Origin: Bostrychus sinensis
Lineage: Eukaryota; Chordata; Actinopteri; Gobiiformes; Eleotridae
Assembly: GCA_020698575.1 (NCBI GenBank)
Contig: CM036240.1
Location: 22,787,711 to 22,851,710 of the forward strand
DNA length: 64,000 bases
Direction: 5' to 3'
Of this stretch, positions 36,460-47,110 are shown one piece after another (the stretch's first letter is position 1; every line of letters begins with the position of its first letter). Under the pieces are notes generated by a model that was given only the letters and a program-made list of their open reading frames with translations, was not told the origin of the DNA and did not search any database. The translations under genes and the position numbers were made by a program.

Positions 36460-37329
36460 ATACACAGCCATGTACCAGGTGTAAATAAAAGGTGAGGTGG
36501 CCACATGTGTCCAAACAAAAAGAAGATAATGAAATGCAAGGTCTAAAAGGGAGCTCTGTCAGTGTTAAGTATTCCAGATTATAAATGAGAGGCGGAAACT
36601 AAAATAACATGCAGGTAGGTTCAATAGTTCAATAGCAGATAGTTCACACTTGCCATTACAGGACCAAATCTAACTAGTGGCTACAAGCTTCTATGTCACA
36701 CAAATGCACACAGGTAGATAAAGCAGCATGTGGTTTGATATTTCCTTGATAATATTCTACAAGGATTAATTTTCATTTTGTTTTAAATACAACAGAAACA
36801 TGACCTTTGAACTATATCCCTTGCACATACCTTTTATGACATGACCCAGGTTAAATTAGTCTGTTGAAATGCACATCACAGACCATTTGTTTATGGCTTT
36901 TCTTACTGGGATAAAACCATTATGCAGTGAAGAACTGGCTATAAAGTGAAAGGTGCACTTTCTTCAACACACTGAACTCCTGGCTTAGTATTGTTCCATT
37001 GTTGACTTTTTATACAGAACTCAGCATTTTTTTTTCAAACACTGTACATACCAGGCAACTATATAGTGCTATGCATTAAACTATGAAACAATCTAACCAC
37101 ACAGAATATAGAGAGATACTGGCCAAATTGTATAATGGCTCAATAGAGAAAGAAAATAAAGTAATTACCTGTTCCAAGGAGCATTAGATGGTTTGTTTGT
37201 ATTATCTTGCTTTGTTTGTTCAATGTCCATATGATCTGATATATGTTCAGAAAATGTGAATTATTAAGGTTGCACTGTAATGCCTTGTTGGAGGACTGCA
37301 TTCTTCCTGTGTTTCTTGTTAAATGAATT

Positions 37330-37951
37330 AGGGATGCAGCAATAACAATACCAGTGTCAGGTATCAGTATTGGTGCTTTGGTGCATATAAATTATGACAA
37401 TAAAAGTAAAAGGTGACTCAACATTTTGCTCAGGTTCGATAACAGACGTCCCAAATCATATGTGGTCCCAGAATTCAAGAAGTTGTCCTTATGTTATCCT
37501 AATGGTCCCGAAAATGATTGCAGTGCAGAGTCTGAAGCAGTTGTTGTCTGACAAAACATAAGGAGTACCGTTGCTAATTGTGTTAGCTGCTGTAGGCCCT
37601 GGTGAATCTCTGCTGGTTATGCCTGGATGCTCTGTCTTTGAAATGATTTTAGCGACTGAACTGTGGAGAAGCTAAGCTTTCAAATGGGGTATAACATGTC
37701 CATACTGAGCAAAATTTAGCCGTGGTTGGTTGTATACAAACCACTCTGTTGTAAAAATAACTTAGCAATGCAGAGAAGGGATAGACGCAAAAAACACAAC
37801 ACAGTACAGGATGAATGAGATATATTATATATGTAACAGTATAAAGTGATCCCTTAATAAGTACTTGTATCGGTATTTGGTATTGGCAAGTACTCAAATG
37901 GAAGTTCTCGTACTCATAAGCTTTTGAAAAAAGTGGTATTTGTCCATCCCT
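37330..37951. mobile_element. MITE with AGGGATG ends, 622 bp
   Basis: The left end AGGGATGCAGCAATAACAAT pairs with the right end, reverse-complemented as AGGGATGGACAAATACCACT. The interior holds TATCAGTATTGGTGC and ATCGGTATTTGGTATTGGC words, like a family with GTATCGGTATT modules. No coding sense. Confidence 0.7.
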
Positions 37952-38289
37952 AAAATTAGTGCATGTTTTTTAACACATAATCCAAAGCACTAGTATCCAC
38001 AATAAAATGTTGCTTAAAGTGACCTAGAACAATACAGAAAACAACATTTCACCCTTCAACTTTGTCTTTTTTCTTTGCTGAGCCAAATGCTGCATGTTGC
38101 TTTTTATTTGTTACTTTTGTGGTAGCACTTTGTGGATTTTTGTGAGATCCTGACCAAGCAAAATGGAAGAGTAATTTCTTCTTATAGCACTGAATAAGAG
38201 CTGGCTTCTGGCAAAACTAAAACTAAAAATAAAAATCTCATCCCGCATCAACCTCTGTGGACTAATCTGAATCCTCTATTTGTTCAAGG

Positions 38290-38720
38290 CTAACTGCAGG
38301 AAGCATAACATCAGCTCCCAGCCCGGTGACCATGGTAAACACCCATACAGAGCAGCGCATTAATAGTCTAATGACAGGAAAACACGTGGCCTAATCTTAT
38401 ATTGCTAATGTTCATCAATGCAGAAACGCCCTGAAAAAAGTGGAAAAGTTGAATTTTAATGAGAAAGATTTATGCATGCACCCTGTAATTTATTAGCACC
38501 TATACAAGCAGCAGTCGTAAGTCGCAATTACTTTGTGTCACTCAAATGAATGTAATCAAATTGAAGTGTCAGTCAAATCAGGCGGCTTATTATCAGTGCT
38601 AATGAAGCTCTACAGAGACATTCAAATTCATCCTCCTTCCTGTGAAGATGTGTTCTCATTGTGCTTTTTCAGAGCAGCCATTTGAGTGTATTAGCATAGC
38701 ATTTCAGGCATCCATATTTT
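38290..38720. promoter_or_regulatory. Candidate intronic regulatory element
   Basis: Non-repetitive, with the words GCGCATTAATAGTCTAATGA, GAATTTTAATGAG, TTTATGCATGCACC, CCTGTAATTTATTAGCACC and GTGCTAATGAAGC. The evenly complex sequence across about 430 bp stands out from nearby AT repeats. Conservation is not tested. Confidence 0.35.
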
Positions 38721-39164
38721 ATTTTTAATTGTTCAAAATATTTAGCAATTGCCTCCCTCAATTCGATTTGACTCTTCATCACCTCTGTCTGACTTTGCTG
38801 TCACTGGAGCTGTGAGCTTGCTAATATTCCCCAGCACACTCAAACCTAAGTGCAAATTAAAGGGATTTAATAAATGAGGGGAACAAAGAATGTTGCCAAA
38901 GCCATATTGTTGTGTTTTCAGTTCATATGACAACAGAAGTCCCTCTGTGATAAAGTGTGGAGATAAAAGTGTCAGTTTATGCAACGAAGGTAGGCCAACT
39001 CTCAGAAGTATTCATGAGTGTACCTGGCCAAAGAGATGCGTGGCATATGTGCCCTGCCATCTGTTCTGTCCCACTGCAAACTTTTCAAACCACCCTTGTC
39101 CTAATAAACAGCCTGTGTGACTATATAGATTCTTCTGGTTTGATTTGCTTTTTGCCAAGTTATA

Positions 39165-39500
39165 ATGTTGTTTCCTCATCAAAAACATACCTGGAGTCAT
39201 GTTTTTCTTTCATTCGTACATGTTTAAGTAATCCTCTATTCTTTTACATTGAGTTTGCGAGAGGCCAAAACAGCTCGTAACACCAGTTTCTGTCTTTTCC
39301 ATCCCCCTGCCCTCTCACGACCCAGTCCCATTCAGGAAGCACTGCTACAGCTCATGGCTCCCATGCAGCAACTAAACAAACCCACCCCCAAACTGCAGCG
39401 GACAACACTCAAACACTGCTTCTGCACTGACATGTTTTTGTGAGGCTCACTGAAGGGGCGTGCCAGCAGCTGGACAGTGGGGAGGGAGGGCTCTTAAAGT
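39165..39500 (+). mobile_element. MITE fragment (CATCAAAAACATACCTGGAG family)
   Basis: Shares TGTTTCCTCATCAAAAACAT followed by ACCTGGAGT, and TTTAAGTAATCCTC, with 61049-61546 and 63085-63590. The right half diverges and its end is not defined. Confidence 0.6.
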
Positions 39501-39528
39501 GACAGAGACCTAACCTGAGTATTTCTAA

Positions 39529-39860
39529 GGTAAGGTAAGGTAAGGTATACTTTATTGATCCCTGAAGGGAAATTCATTCTCTGCATTTGACCCATCCCTC
39601 AATGCCGCTGAGGCAGGAGCAGTGGGCTGCTGCTGCGGTGCATCGCCCGCAGACCCTTCTCCAGATCTTGAGCCAGGATCCTGGTCAGGAGTACTTAGCT
39701 GGAGGTTTAAGCCTATTGTGCATGTTTTTGAGGTTGATGGGGGAAACCGGAGCACCTGGAGGAAACCCACCCAGACACGGGGAGAACATGCAAACCCCAC
39801 ATGGTCTGGGAATCGAACCCAGGATGAGCGGTTTTTGCAATAATGATTGCATTTTCTGAC
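39529..39860 (-). mobile_element. SINE-related element with GGTAA pentamer repeat
   Basis: It starts in plus coordinates with a (GGTAA)n run (39529-39547), then TACTTTATTGATCCCTGAAG GGAAATTCA, a fish-typical module. It ends with a CACGGGGAGAACATGCAAAC block and an inverted B-box-like GGGAATCGAACCC, so the tRNA-like head points to the minus strand. Open frames in it are not genes. Confidence 0.65.
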
Positions 39861-40204
39861 CAACAAAACATAAGGTGCAGATCTAGATGTGTCCTAAATT
39901 AAAAGGCTCACAGAAAAGCATATTATAGGCCCTTTAACAAATAAAGGTCAGATTCGGAAGAAATATAAGGGAAATTCATAGATTTTAGTGTGAACCTGAA
40001 AAACCTTCTGGATCTAGATTTCTTTCAAAAGGATTGTGGCTTACTGGAGAGAGTGCTTACCCTTGATAATAAAATATTAATAATAAACTATAAAAAAGAC
40101 TATGCATGATTAGTGAGACAATGTTGTCAGATTCAGAAAAAATATCACTTCAACTATATACACCTTAGCTTGTCTAATGGATAAAAAAAAAAATATTGAG
40201 TGAA

Positions 40205-40440
40205 TGTGCATAGGAGCAGGATGGTTAGCTCTTCTGCTTGACAACAAGAAGGTCATGATATTGATCCCCACACTGGCAGACCATTGCCTTTCTGTGTGAA
40301 GCCTGCTTGTCCTCCCTGTGGTACTATGGGTTCTCCCCAGACTCTCCGGCTTCCTCTCTTAGACAAATATAGTTAGGTGAATTCAAGATGCTTATACTAT
40401 ATGCTGTATGCCTCTAAATGTTTTCCATTACCAGATGATT
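40205..40440 (+). mobile_element. SINE copy, truncated body
   Basis: The tRNA-like head GGATGGTTAGCTCTTCTGC and a B-box-like TATTGATCCCC are followed by TTGTCCTCCCTGTGGTACTA TGGGTTCTCCCC, matching the SINE at 42124-42486. The body stops near TTAGGTGAATT. Confidence 0.65.
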
Positions 40441-41738
40441 GCTCAGGATGTACCCTGCCTTATTCACAAAGCTGAGATTTATTATTTTTCTACAAGTTAA
40501 AATTGAGCACAAGAGGAGTCTTCAATCTGTCAGACCTACGCAAAACCATCTCAATTCAAATGCAAACCACAGGCTCGCTTCCTGTTGTTTCCGAGTTTGC
40601 ACAATGATCTCAAACGCTTTTCTTGATGTGCAACGTGGACACATACACAAAGCAGCCAACGGACTAGAGAATGACAGTAGAAAAGGATGCAAATAATGAT
40701 CCCTCGGGAAATATACTGTATGTAACAGAAGCCTAACTACTATACAAGTAAAGTGATGTACAAACTACATAATGAGTCAGAGTGATTACAGGGTGATTGT
40801 AGGAAGGCAGGAAGATGTTCTATAAAAATGAGGTTAGCTTGAGGTTACTGTAACTCACATTCCCATCAAATACAGATGACTTGATCCGGGATGCTGTCAG
40901 AGGTCCATCACACAAATGTACATTCATATGGAGCATGCATTCACTCCAAGTCACATGCTGCCTGACTGACAGATGAGGCCTAGATGAAACCTTAAAAAGA
41001 AACAGCATTGTCCTCATGAACATATGAGTGTTGGAAGACCAATGATTGCATATTAAACTTTAGGATCTGAAAATCTGTGTATTCCTGGCAGGCTTTTTCT
41101 TTACACTCTTAATAACATCTCCAGAGGATCGGGGGAGATTCTTGCTAAAGTTAGATCCAGCATCAGTCAAAACTGAACGACATTATTCCTATCACACTTA
41201 AGGTCATGTCACAAGTCATAATGAAAGGCTGATGTTTTATATAACTGGTGGATACGGATTCGAAGCGTGTGTGTCCTTGGGTGAATGAGGACAGGTTCAA
41301 GAGGAAAACGAATTCTCAGCAACATAAAACACTATGCAATGAAAGCAACACAGTACAATGGCGTGATGGTATTCTTCATCCTCAGGAGAATCAGCGTGAA
41401 GGGAAAAAGGACAGGAAGAAAGACGCTGAAACGGTTGCAGACTCTCAAGCAAATGTGTCAGTTTTTTGGAATATGTCAAGATACTCCATGCTGCAGGCTG
41501 GGTTGACTCAACATTATGTCGTTTCATATTGAAATACTTTTAAATTAGCTAAAAAAAGTATTACTTTGAGGTGAGAGACTCAAATGCACAATTGCCCTCT
41601 CTCATTGCAGTGCAAATGTTGTGCAAGTCTAAGGTAAAAATAGATTTGTGAGGAAATTCAAAGTAAAAAAAAGGAAAACGCTTTCACTTAATGTCATTTG
41701 GCATGGAGTTTTTAAATAATTAGTTATAATAACCACCC

Positions 41739-42565
41739 AGTGCCTACCCTATTATGCTAAATCAGCTTTTTTGAGCTCTTTAATAATGCTATAAAGTTGT
41801 TTGCACCTCAAAAACATACCTGGAGTAGTATTTTGTTTCATTCACTGTATGCTGTTTATTCCTGTTTGTTACTGTTTATTCATGTATTGTGAGAGCATCC
41901 CCTTCTCAAAAGCTGGAAATGCTCAGGTCTCACTGCTCGACTTACACATGTGAAAACAGGACGTACTCCTGCGTGTTTCTAAAGCCCATACATTGTCACC
42001 AGACTTGTTCTGATAATTTCACTGTTAAAACTGCTGTCACTATGAAGCACTAAGCTGATTTATTTATCTGTAGCATCATGTTCCTAGAAGCCATATATTC
42101 ATTATTTTAAGTTGTAAAACATAGGGTGTATGGTGGCAGAACAGTTAGTGTTCTCGTGGGTTCGAGCTCCGGGCCAACTAACACACCATCATACGAACTC
42201 TCTCGGAGGGGTCTGCATGTCCTCCCCGTGTTACCGTGGGTTCTCCGGCTTCCTCCCACCGTCCAAAGACATGCATGTGTTAGGTGAATTGGTGACTCTA
42301 AGTTGCCCCTAGTGAATGAATGTGACAGTGAATGGTTGTCTGTCTGTGTCTGTCTCTGTGTCAGCCCTGCGACAAGCTGCCCCTGTCCAGGGTGTACCCC
42401 ACCTAAGGCCCAAAGTTACTGGGATAGGCTCCAATCACCCGTGACCCCTATCGGGAGCGGAAGAAAATAAATAAATGAATGAAAAAAAGTTGTAAAACAT
42501 AAAATACTAATGCAATGGTGTCCAAAATTATTACAAAAAGCATAATATGGGACTTTTTTGTGAGC
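41739..42565 (+). mobile_element. MITE interrupted by a SINE
   Basis: Copy of the CAAAAACATACCTGGAG family (left end near CCCTATTATGCTAAATCAGC, right end near AAGCATAATATGGGACTT). It is split by the SINE at 42124-42486. Removing the SINE and one target copy would give about 450 bp, close to the 498-bp copy at 61049-61546. Confidence 0.7.
42124..42486 (+). mobile_element. Full-length tRNA-derived SINE with perfect 15-bp target duplication
   Basis: The 15-bp copies AAGTTGTAAAACATA at 42109-42123 and 42487-42501 are identical. The head has an A-box-like GGTGGCAGAACAG and a B-box-like GGTTCGAGCTCC (about 42159-42170). The body carries TGCATGTCCTCCCCGTGTTA, TGTCTGTCTGTGTCTGTCTC and TGTCCAGGGTGTACCCC blocks, and the 3' end is an (AATG/AAAT)-rich tail. 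Best-preserved SINE of the window and the reference for the other copies. Confidence 0.93.
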
Positions 42566-42622
42566 TTTAACATAATTTCAAATATTTATATCAACTTGCT
42601 TTAAATATATATATATTTTTAT

Positions 42623-43157
42623 TACTGTATTTTCCGGACTATAAGTGACTCTGAAATATAAGTTGCATTGGTCAAAAAATGCATCATAAAGAGGAAGAAA
42701 ACATAAGTCACATTTATTTAGAAATGTATTTTACAAAATCCAAGTCCAAGAACAGACATTTAATCTGGAACAGCAAGTTATTCAACTACACAATAGCACA
42801 CAGAACAACAGGCTGAATATGTGTCCGATATGGCAGATATGTTAAAGTAACACATTAACAGTTATTCAGCTACACAATGGCATAAAGAACAAACCTGGGA
42901 GGCTGAATAAGCTGAGGTAACATAACAAGCCAGTGAGTCCGAAGAAAGTTCCCGGTAAGGAAGTTCCCCAAGCTCTTCATCTTATTCTACATTACTACTG
43001 ACAGTAGTTGTCAAAAGCCTAGAGCGCCCCCTTGTGGCTGTAGACGGTAATGTTTTCTCCTTGATTCATGTTAAATTTGATATCGCACCTGACTATAAGT
43101 CACAAGACCAGCAAATCTATGAAAAAAAGTGAGACTTGTAGTCCAGAAAATACAGTA
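42623..43157. mobile_element. Terminal-inverted-repeat DNA element, copy 2 (CGGACTATAAGT ends)
   Basis: The left end TACTGTATTTTCCGGACTAT pairs with the right end, reverse-complemented as TACTGTATTTTCTGGACTAC. It shares ends and the GGCTGAATA...AACAGTTATTCAGCTACA interior with 11976-12678. It begins about 60 bp after the interrupted MITE. Confidence 0.85.
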
Positions 43158-43183
43158 TCTTTTAGTCTTTATTAGCAGATAAA

Positions 43184-43410
43184 GCTGGAGCCTATCCCCG
43201 TAACTATGAGCCTGCGGCAGGGTACAGTGTGGACAATGGCCAGTTTGTTATCACTCAACAGACAGCCGTTCTCACAGTCATTCATACAAATATGAATGAG
43301 GGTTATTTCTTAAACAGTGAACCTGTGATTACACAGAGTAACACAGGAAGGCAATGCAGACTTCCACAATCTCCTTGCTGAGTTGTAGGAGGAGCCCTAG
43401 CCATTACTAA
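43184..43410 (-). mobile_element. SINE-like copy, minus strand
   Basis: Inverted body: GCTGGAGCCTATCCCCGTAA CTATG, then CACTCAACAGACAGCCGTTC TCACAGTCATTCAT. The head end shows ATCTCCTTGCTGAGTTGTAG instead of an intact B box. Degraded. Confidence 0.55.
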
Positions 43411-44539
43411 ATACAACATGCTGTGAACAATTACAAGGTAGCAAAGTATTTTCACAATCATTCAAAGTAGAAATTCACAGAGTAAGTAATAAGAAATAAA
43501 AATCATAAGTAAAAATCATATCGGAGCCATAACCTATGAAGCCATTTGAAATGATTTAGAACAAACAATGGACATCTAAGTTCAAGTTCAGTGTAAGCAT
43601 GACTTGTGACCCTGGGGTTGGCTACCTGTAAAATCACATTAAATGGGTTCAAAATAAAATAGTCCAACTTTTTTTGTTATCTATTACTGCCTGTTGCTCC
43701 AGTGTTCAAATGCAAGGCCAATATTAAAAACTTACAGGTTTATTATGTTTTTGAATGGAAGTGAAGGGGAGCTTGGCTTTTGAGTTCAGTCCTCCACATA
43801 AAATTCTACTGTCTATACTTGTGAATGTGATTAGTGTTCCAACTAATGTCCATAACTGTAAAAGTGCTCATTATTGGTTATAAGATAAGGCCAAAAGGGG
43901 TGCTTACACTTGTGGCAGCCATTGCAGCGTGCCTCCAATCTTTCTAGGTTACATCCAGCATATTTTGAGGCTATTTGAACAAAAAATGGGACCCATATTC
44001 TTTCCATTATGAGTTAGCATGCAAGAGATGAATGCACAAATAAAAACTACAATGTGCTTGACCTCTGGGGGATAATAACCATGGAATATTCATGTGCAAT
44101 AACCTGCTGCAAGGTGCAACAGTATAATTACAGCTAAGATTAATGTATGGATTTCTGTAACACGACAGGTATCACATTTAGTAGTGACAAGCACATAAAC
44201 ATAATCAACATATGTAGCATTATGTCTGGCTTGGATATTTATTGAGCAGCATGTAATAAAAAGCCTTGTGGAGGCATGAGAGGACCCGAGTGGATATTGG
44301 ATACACATGGGCAGCACGCCTAGCAGCCCAGAGAAAGACAAGTACCAGTCCAGCCACTCTCTTCGACGTCAAGTTGCTAAGTGGAGCGTGGCAGAGCAGC
44401 GCCCAAGGTAACAGCTGGTGGCTGTTTGGAGACCGGCGGAGCCCAGAGACATGCACTGATCCCGGGTTTTCACTCCACATTTACAGCTTTGTTTAAAGAC
44501 AAGTGACATTATACAGACTAGAATCGCTTTACATGCCCT

Positions 44540-45136
44540 TGTGTTTCCCAACCTGGGGTACGGGGACCCCTAGGGGTACAGAAGCACATTGCAGGGGGTA
44601 CGCAGAGTTATTTGATCATTTATTGTACCTTTTCAGAAAATATTTGGCTGTCAAAATAAAATGAACCTAAATCTGGACTAACCCAGGACTATGCTGAGGA
44701 ATATAACAGGGTTTAACGGAAAAATGCAATGCTAAATAAGGACAGAACAGGGACCAAACTTGGATTGAACCAGGACTAAACCAGGTCTCCAACCAGAACC
44801 CAACAATAAATAAACCAGGTCTAAAACCAGAACTAAACCAGATCTAAAACCAGAACTAAACCAGGCTTAAAAAGCAGAACTAAACCAGATCTAAAACCAG
44901 AACTAAACCAGGCTTAAAACCAGAACTAAAACAGGAACAAACTAGGTCTGAACGAGAAATAAACTAGGTTAAAACCAGGGCAAACCAGGGCTAAACTAAG
45001 ACTAAATCATGTCTAAATCAGGACTAAGCCGAATCCAAACCAGAACTAAACCAGGACTACGCCAGTTCCAATCTAGGACTAGGCCCAGTCCTGTGGGTAC
45101 AGAAGACCAAAAAGGTTGGGTACCATTGCTCTAGTG
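44540..45136. mobile_element. MITE with internal minisatellite
   Basis: The left end GTGTTTCCCAACCTGGGGTA pairs with the right end, reverse-complemented as GCAATGGTACCCAACCTTTT; both include the C(A)ACC core. The interior is largely the tandem repeat listed next. Target duplication not evident. Confidence 0.65.
44745..45085 (+). repeat. Minisatellite, about 11-bp unit (AAACCAGGACT and variants)
   Basis: Roughly thirty diverged units such as AAACCAGGTCT, AAACCAGAACT and AAACCAGATCT run head to tail, with a 22- to 44-bp higher-order pattern (AACCAGAACTAAACCAGGCT recurs). There are no spacer sequences, so this is not a CRISPR array. Confidence 0.9.
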
Positions 45137-45499
45137 GACCAAGAGAAAAAAAGGCACACAATGCTTGGGACGACTAACTGGGTGAATGTAGTGAACCTTG
45201 TAGGGTCACTTGTCAAATCAATGACAACAAATGAATGGCAGTCAAGTAAGTTTAAGTAAAAAAGAAACTCAGGGCAGTTAGATTTATAAATTCTTATATA
45301 TATGCAGGCATTTGGATTGCGGGAGGAAAACCAGAGTCCACTTCAAAATGATGGGGCTGTATTAGAATCTGGCCAGACGAGCACATTTCAAAGAAAAATA
45401 AAAAATAAAAATAAATTAAACAATCATGTTCAGCAACACAGTCAACATTATTTTGAGTAGCTTTAGTTGTAATGTTGTCATGTCCATTCAGATTATAAG

Positions 45500-46065
45500 C
45501 AGGGCTTGACATTAACACCAGCTAACCGGTCAAATGCAAGTGGATTTTCACTTTGGCTATGAACACAAATCCTCCCACTAGCCACTTTGGATTTTAAAGG
45601 TTAAGCCTAAATTTATGTTGCTCTGTTTGAGTATACACCATTTAGTAGAGATGTAACAATATTCAAATTTCACAGTACAGTATTATAGTGATATTAAGCT
45701 CATGGTATGGTATTTATTGTGATACTATGGCGAGCCTCACGATGTTGTAGAAAAGCTCACAATAGTAAATCATATGCTCTAAAAATGCCCTGACTTTAGT
45801 TTCTGTGATATTTCAAAAGATTAAGACTGAAAACATGTTTAATAATAATAAATTTGTTATGTTGGCTGCACTGAAACGGAGCAAAGGATCATGGTCTATG
45901 TAGTTCCCTCTCCTTTTTTAGCATTCTGCTGCAAGTCCACAACAATATTGTGAGACTTTTGATGTTGCGATATCACATTGTTGCTAGTAAAGCCCTACTG
46001 GGCTATCAATTTTTACAAATACTAGCCACAGTGGCCAGTGAGCAAAAAGTAAATATCAAACTCTG
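45500..46065. mobile_element. hAT-type MITE, 566 bp, 8-bp target duplication, probably with nested element
   Basis: The left end CAGGGCTTGACATTAACACC pairs with the right end, reverse-complemented as CAGAGTTTGATATTTACTTT. The flanks ATTATAAG (45492-45499) and ATTATAAC (46066-46073) match at 7 of 8 positions. Between about 45645 and 46001 the text changes to TAGAGATGTAACAATATTC and GTTGCGATATCACATTGTTG words typical of another hAT-like MITE, which looks inserted. Confidence 0.82.
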
Positions 46066-46879
46066 ATTATAACTTATTTGGTCAGCACCGTTAACACTGC
46101 CTAATGTTAGTATGTGTGTGTATCTAGTATGTGTTTTTAGAAGGCTCTGTCTCCTGGACCACACTACTAAACCAGACTATGAGTATCAATTCACACCAAA
46201 CTCACAAAAACTGAACTGCAACTTCTAAAACACAATTGTTCCACATTCAACGCAGCGTAAAGGCGAGCATCCACTCCAGTTGCACATCACGTCTAGTCAA
46301 ACGCTGTCAACAAGACAGTAGTGGCAGATTCACAGCTAAAGATAGATCCAACGACAGCACCGAGGCATTCAGGGAGCTTTGTTTCATGATGGCTAGGGTT
46401 TGACAGGCAGATGAGGTGTCGGGGAAAAAGGCACCAGCCCAAAGCCAAAAACTGATCCTAGTGTCAATGAACAAACTCACGAAGTCTACGCAACAACGTT
46501 TGTGATCATGCAAGTTTGACTAGGAAAAGTGACGGTAAGATTTGTCGAGTTTTCTGGCAACTGTGTAAACAATACAAATCAGAGAGAGTTTTTTTGATAT
46601 CAGGAGAGAGACATATGTCAAACATGGATAAGAAGTGTTATATCAAACTATCACTGTCACCAGAAATAGTATAACTAAAGAATCTATTTTTGTAACAAAT
46701 GAAGTATATGATTTTGATATATTAATTAAAGAGATAATGACTATGAATAATACAGATCACAGCAGATGTGTGTTTATGTCAAATTCACAGGCGAGAATGA
46801 AACGGCTCTTTTTCAGCAGCTGCGGGTTAGGATTTAATTGGACAGTTGTTGACAAGAAGTGATAGATCAAAATAACATC

Positions 46880-47110
46880 TATTCAATCTCGTGCAGACAA
46901 CGGGAGCACGCGTTCCTTCAGATTTCAAATGATTTTTAAACCATTAAGCAGCGATTGCAGAGAGGCCTCCTGAGAATTCCTTCACTTCTCATTATTCACA
47001 GTAGATTCATATCAGTGGAGCTCTGAAAACACTCATTCATGCTCTGTGGCTCGGTTGTTTCAGTAACAACAGTTGCTCATCAGGAATATAATCAAGATGT
47101 GCCAAGTGCA
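46880..47110. promoter_or_regulatory. Candidate intronic regulatory stretch
   Basis: Non-repetitive, moderately GC-rich for the intron, with TTTTTAAACCATTAAGCAGC and CAGTAACAACAGTTGCTCATC motifs (SOX- and MYB-like words). No repeat match in the window. Conservation is not tested. Confidence 0.25.

Noticed and set aside
39552..39866. Overlapping open frames of 73-104 codons on both strands
   Set aside because: All lie in a SINE-related repeat with an inverted B box.
44266..44496. GC-richer open frame in intron 1
   Set aside because: No recognisable domain, no convincing flanking splice sites, and no conserved pattern; left as unique intronic DNA.
44745..45085. Regular short repeats considered as a CRISPR array
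   Set aside because: Units are head to tail without unique spacers, and the surroundings are a vertebrate intron; it is a minisatellite.
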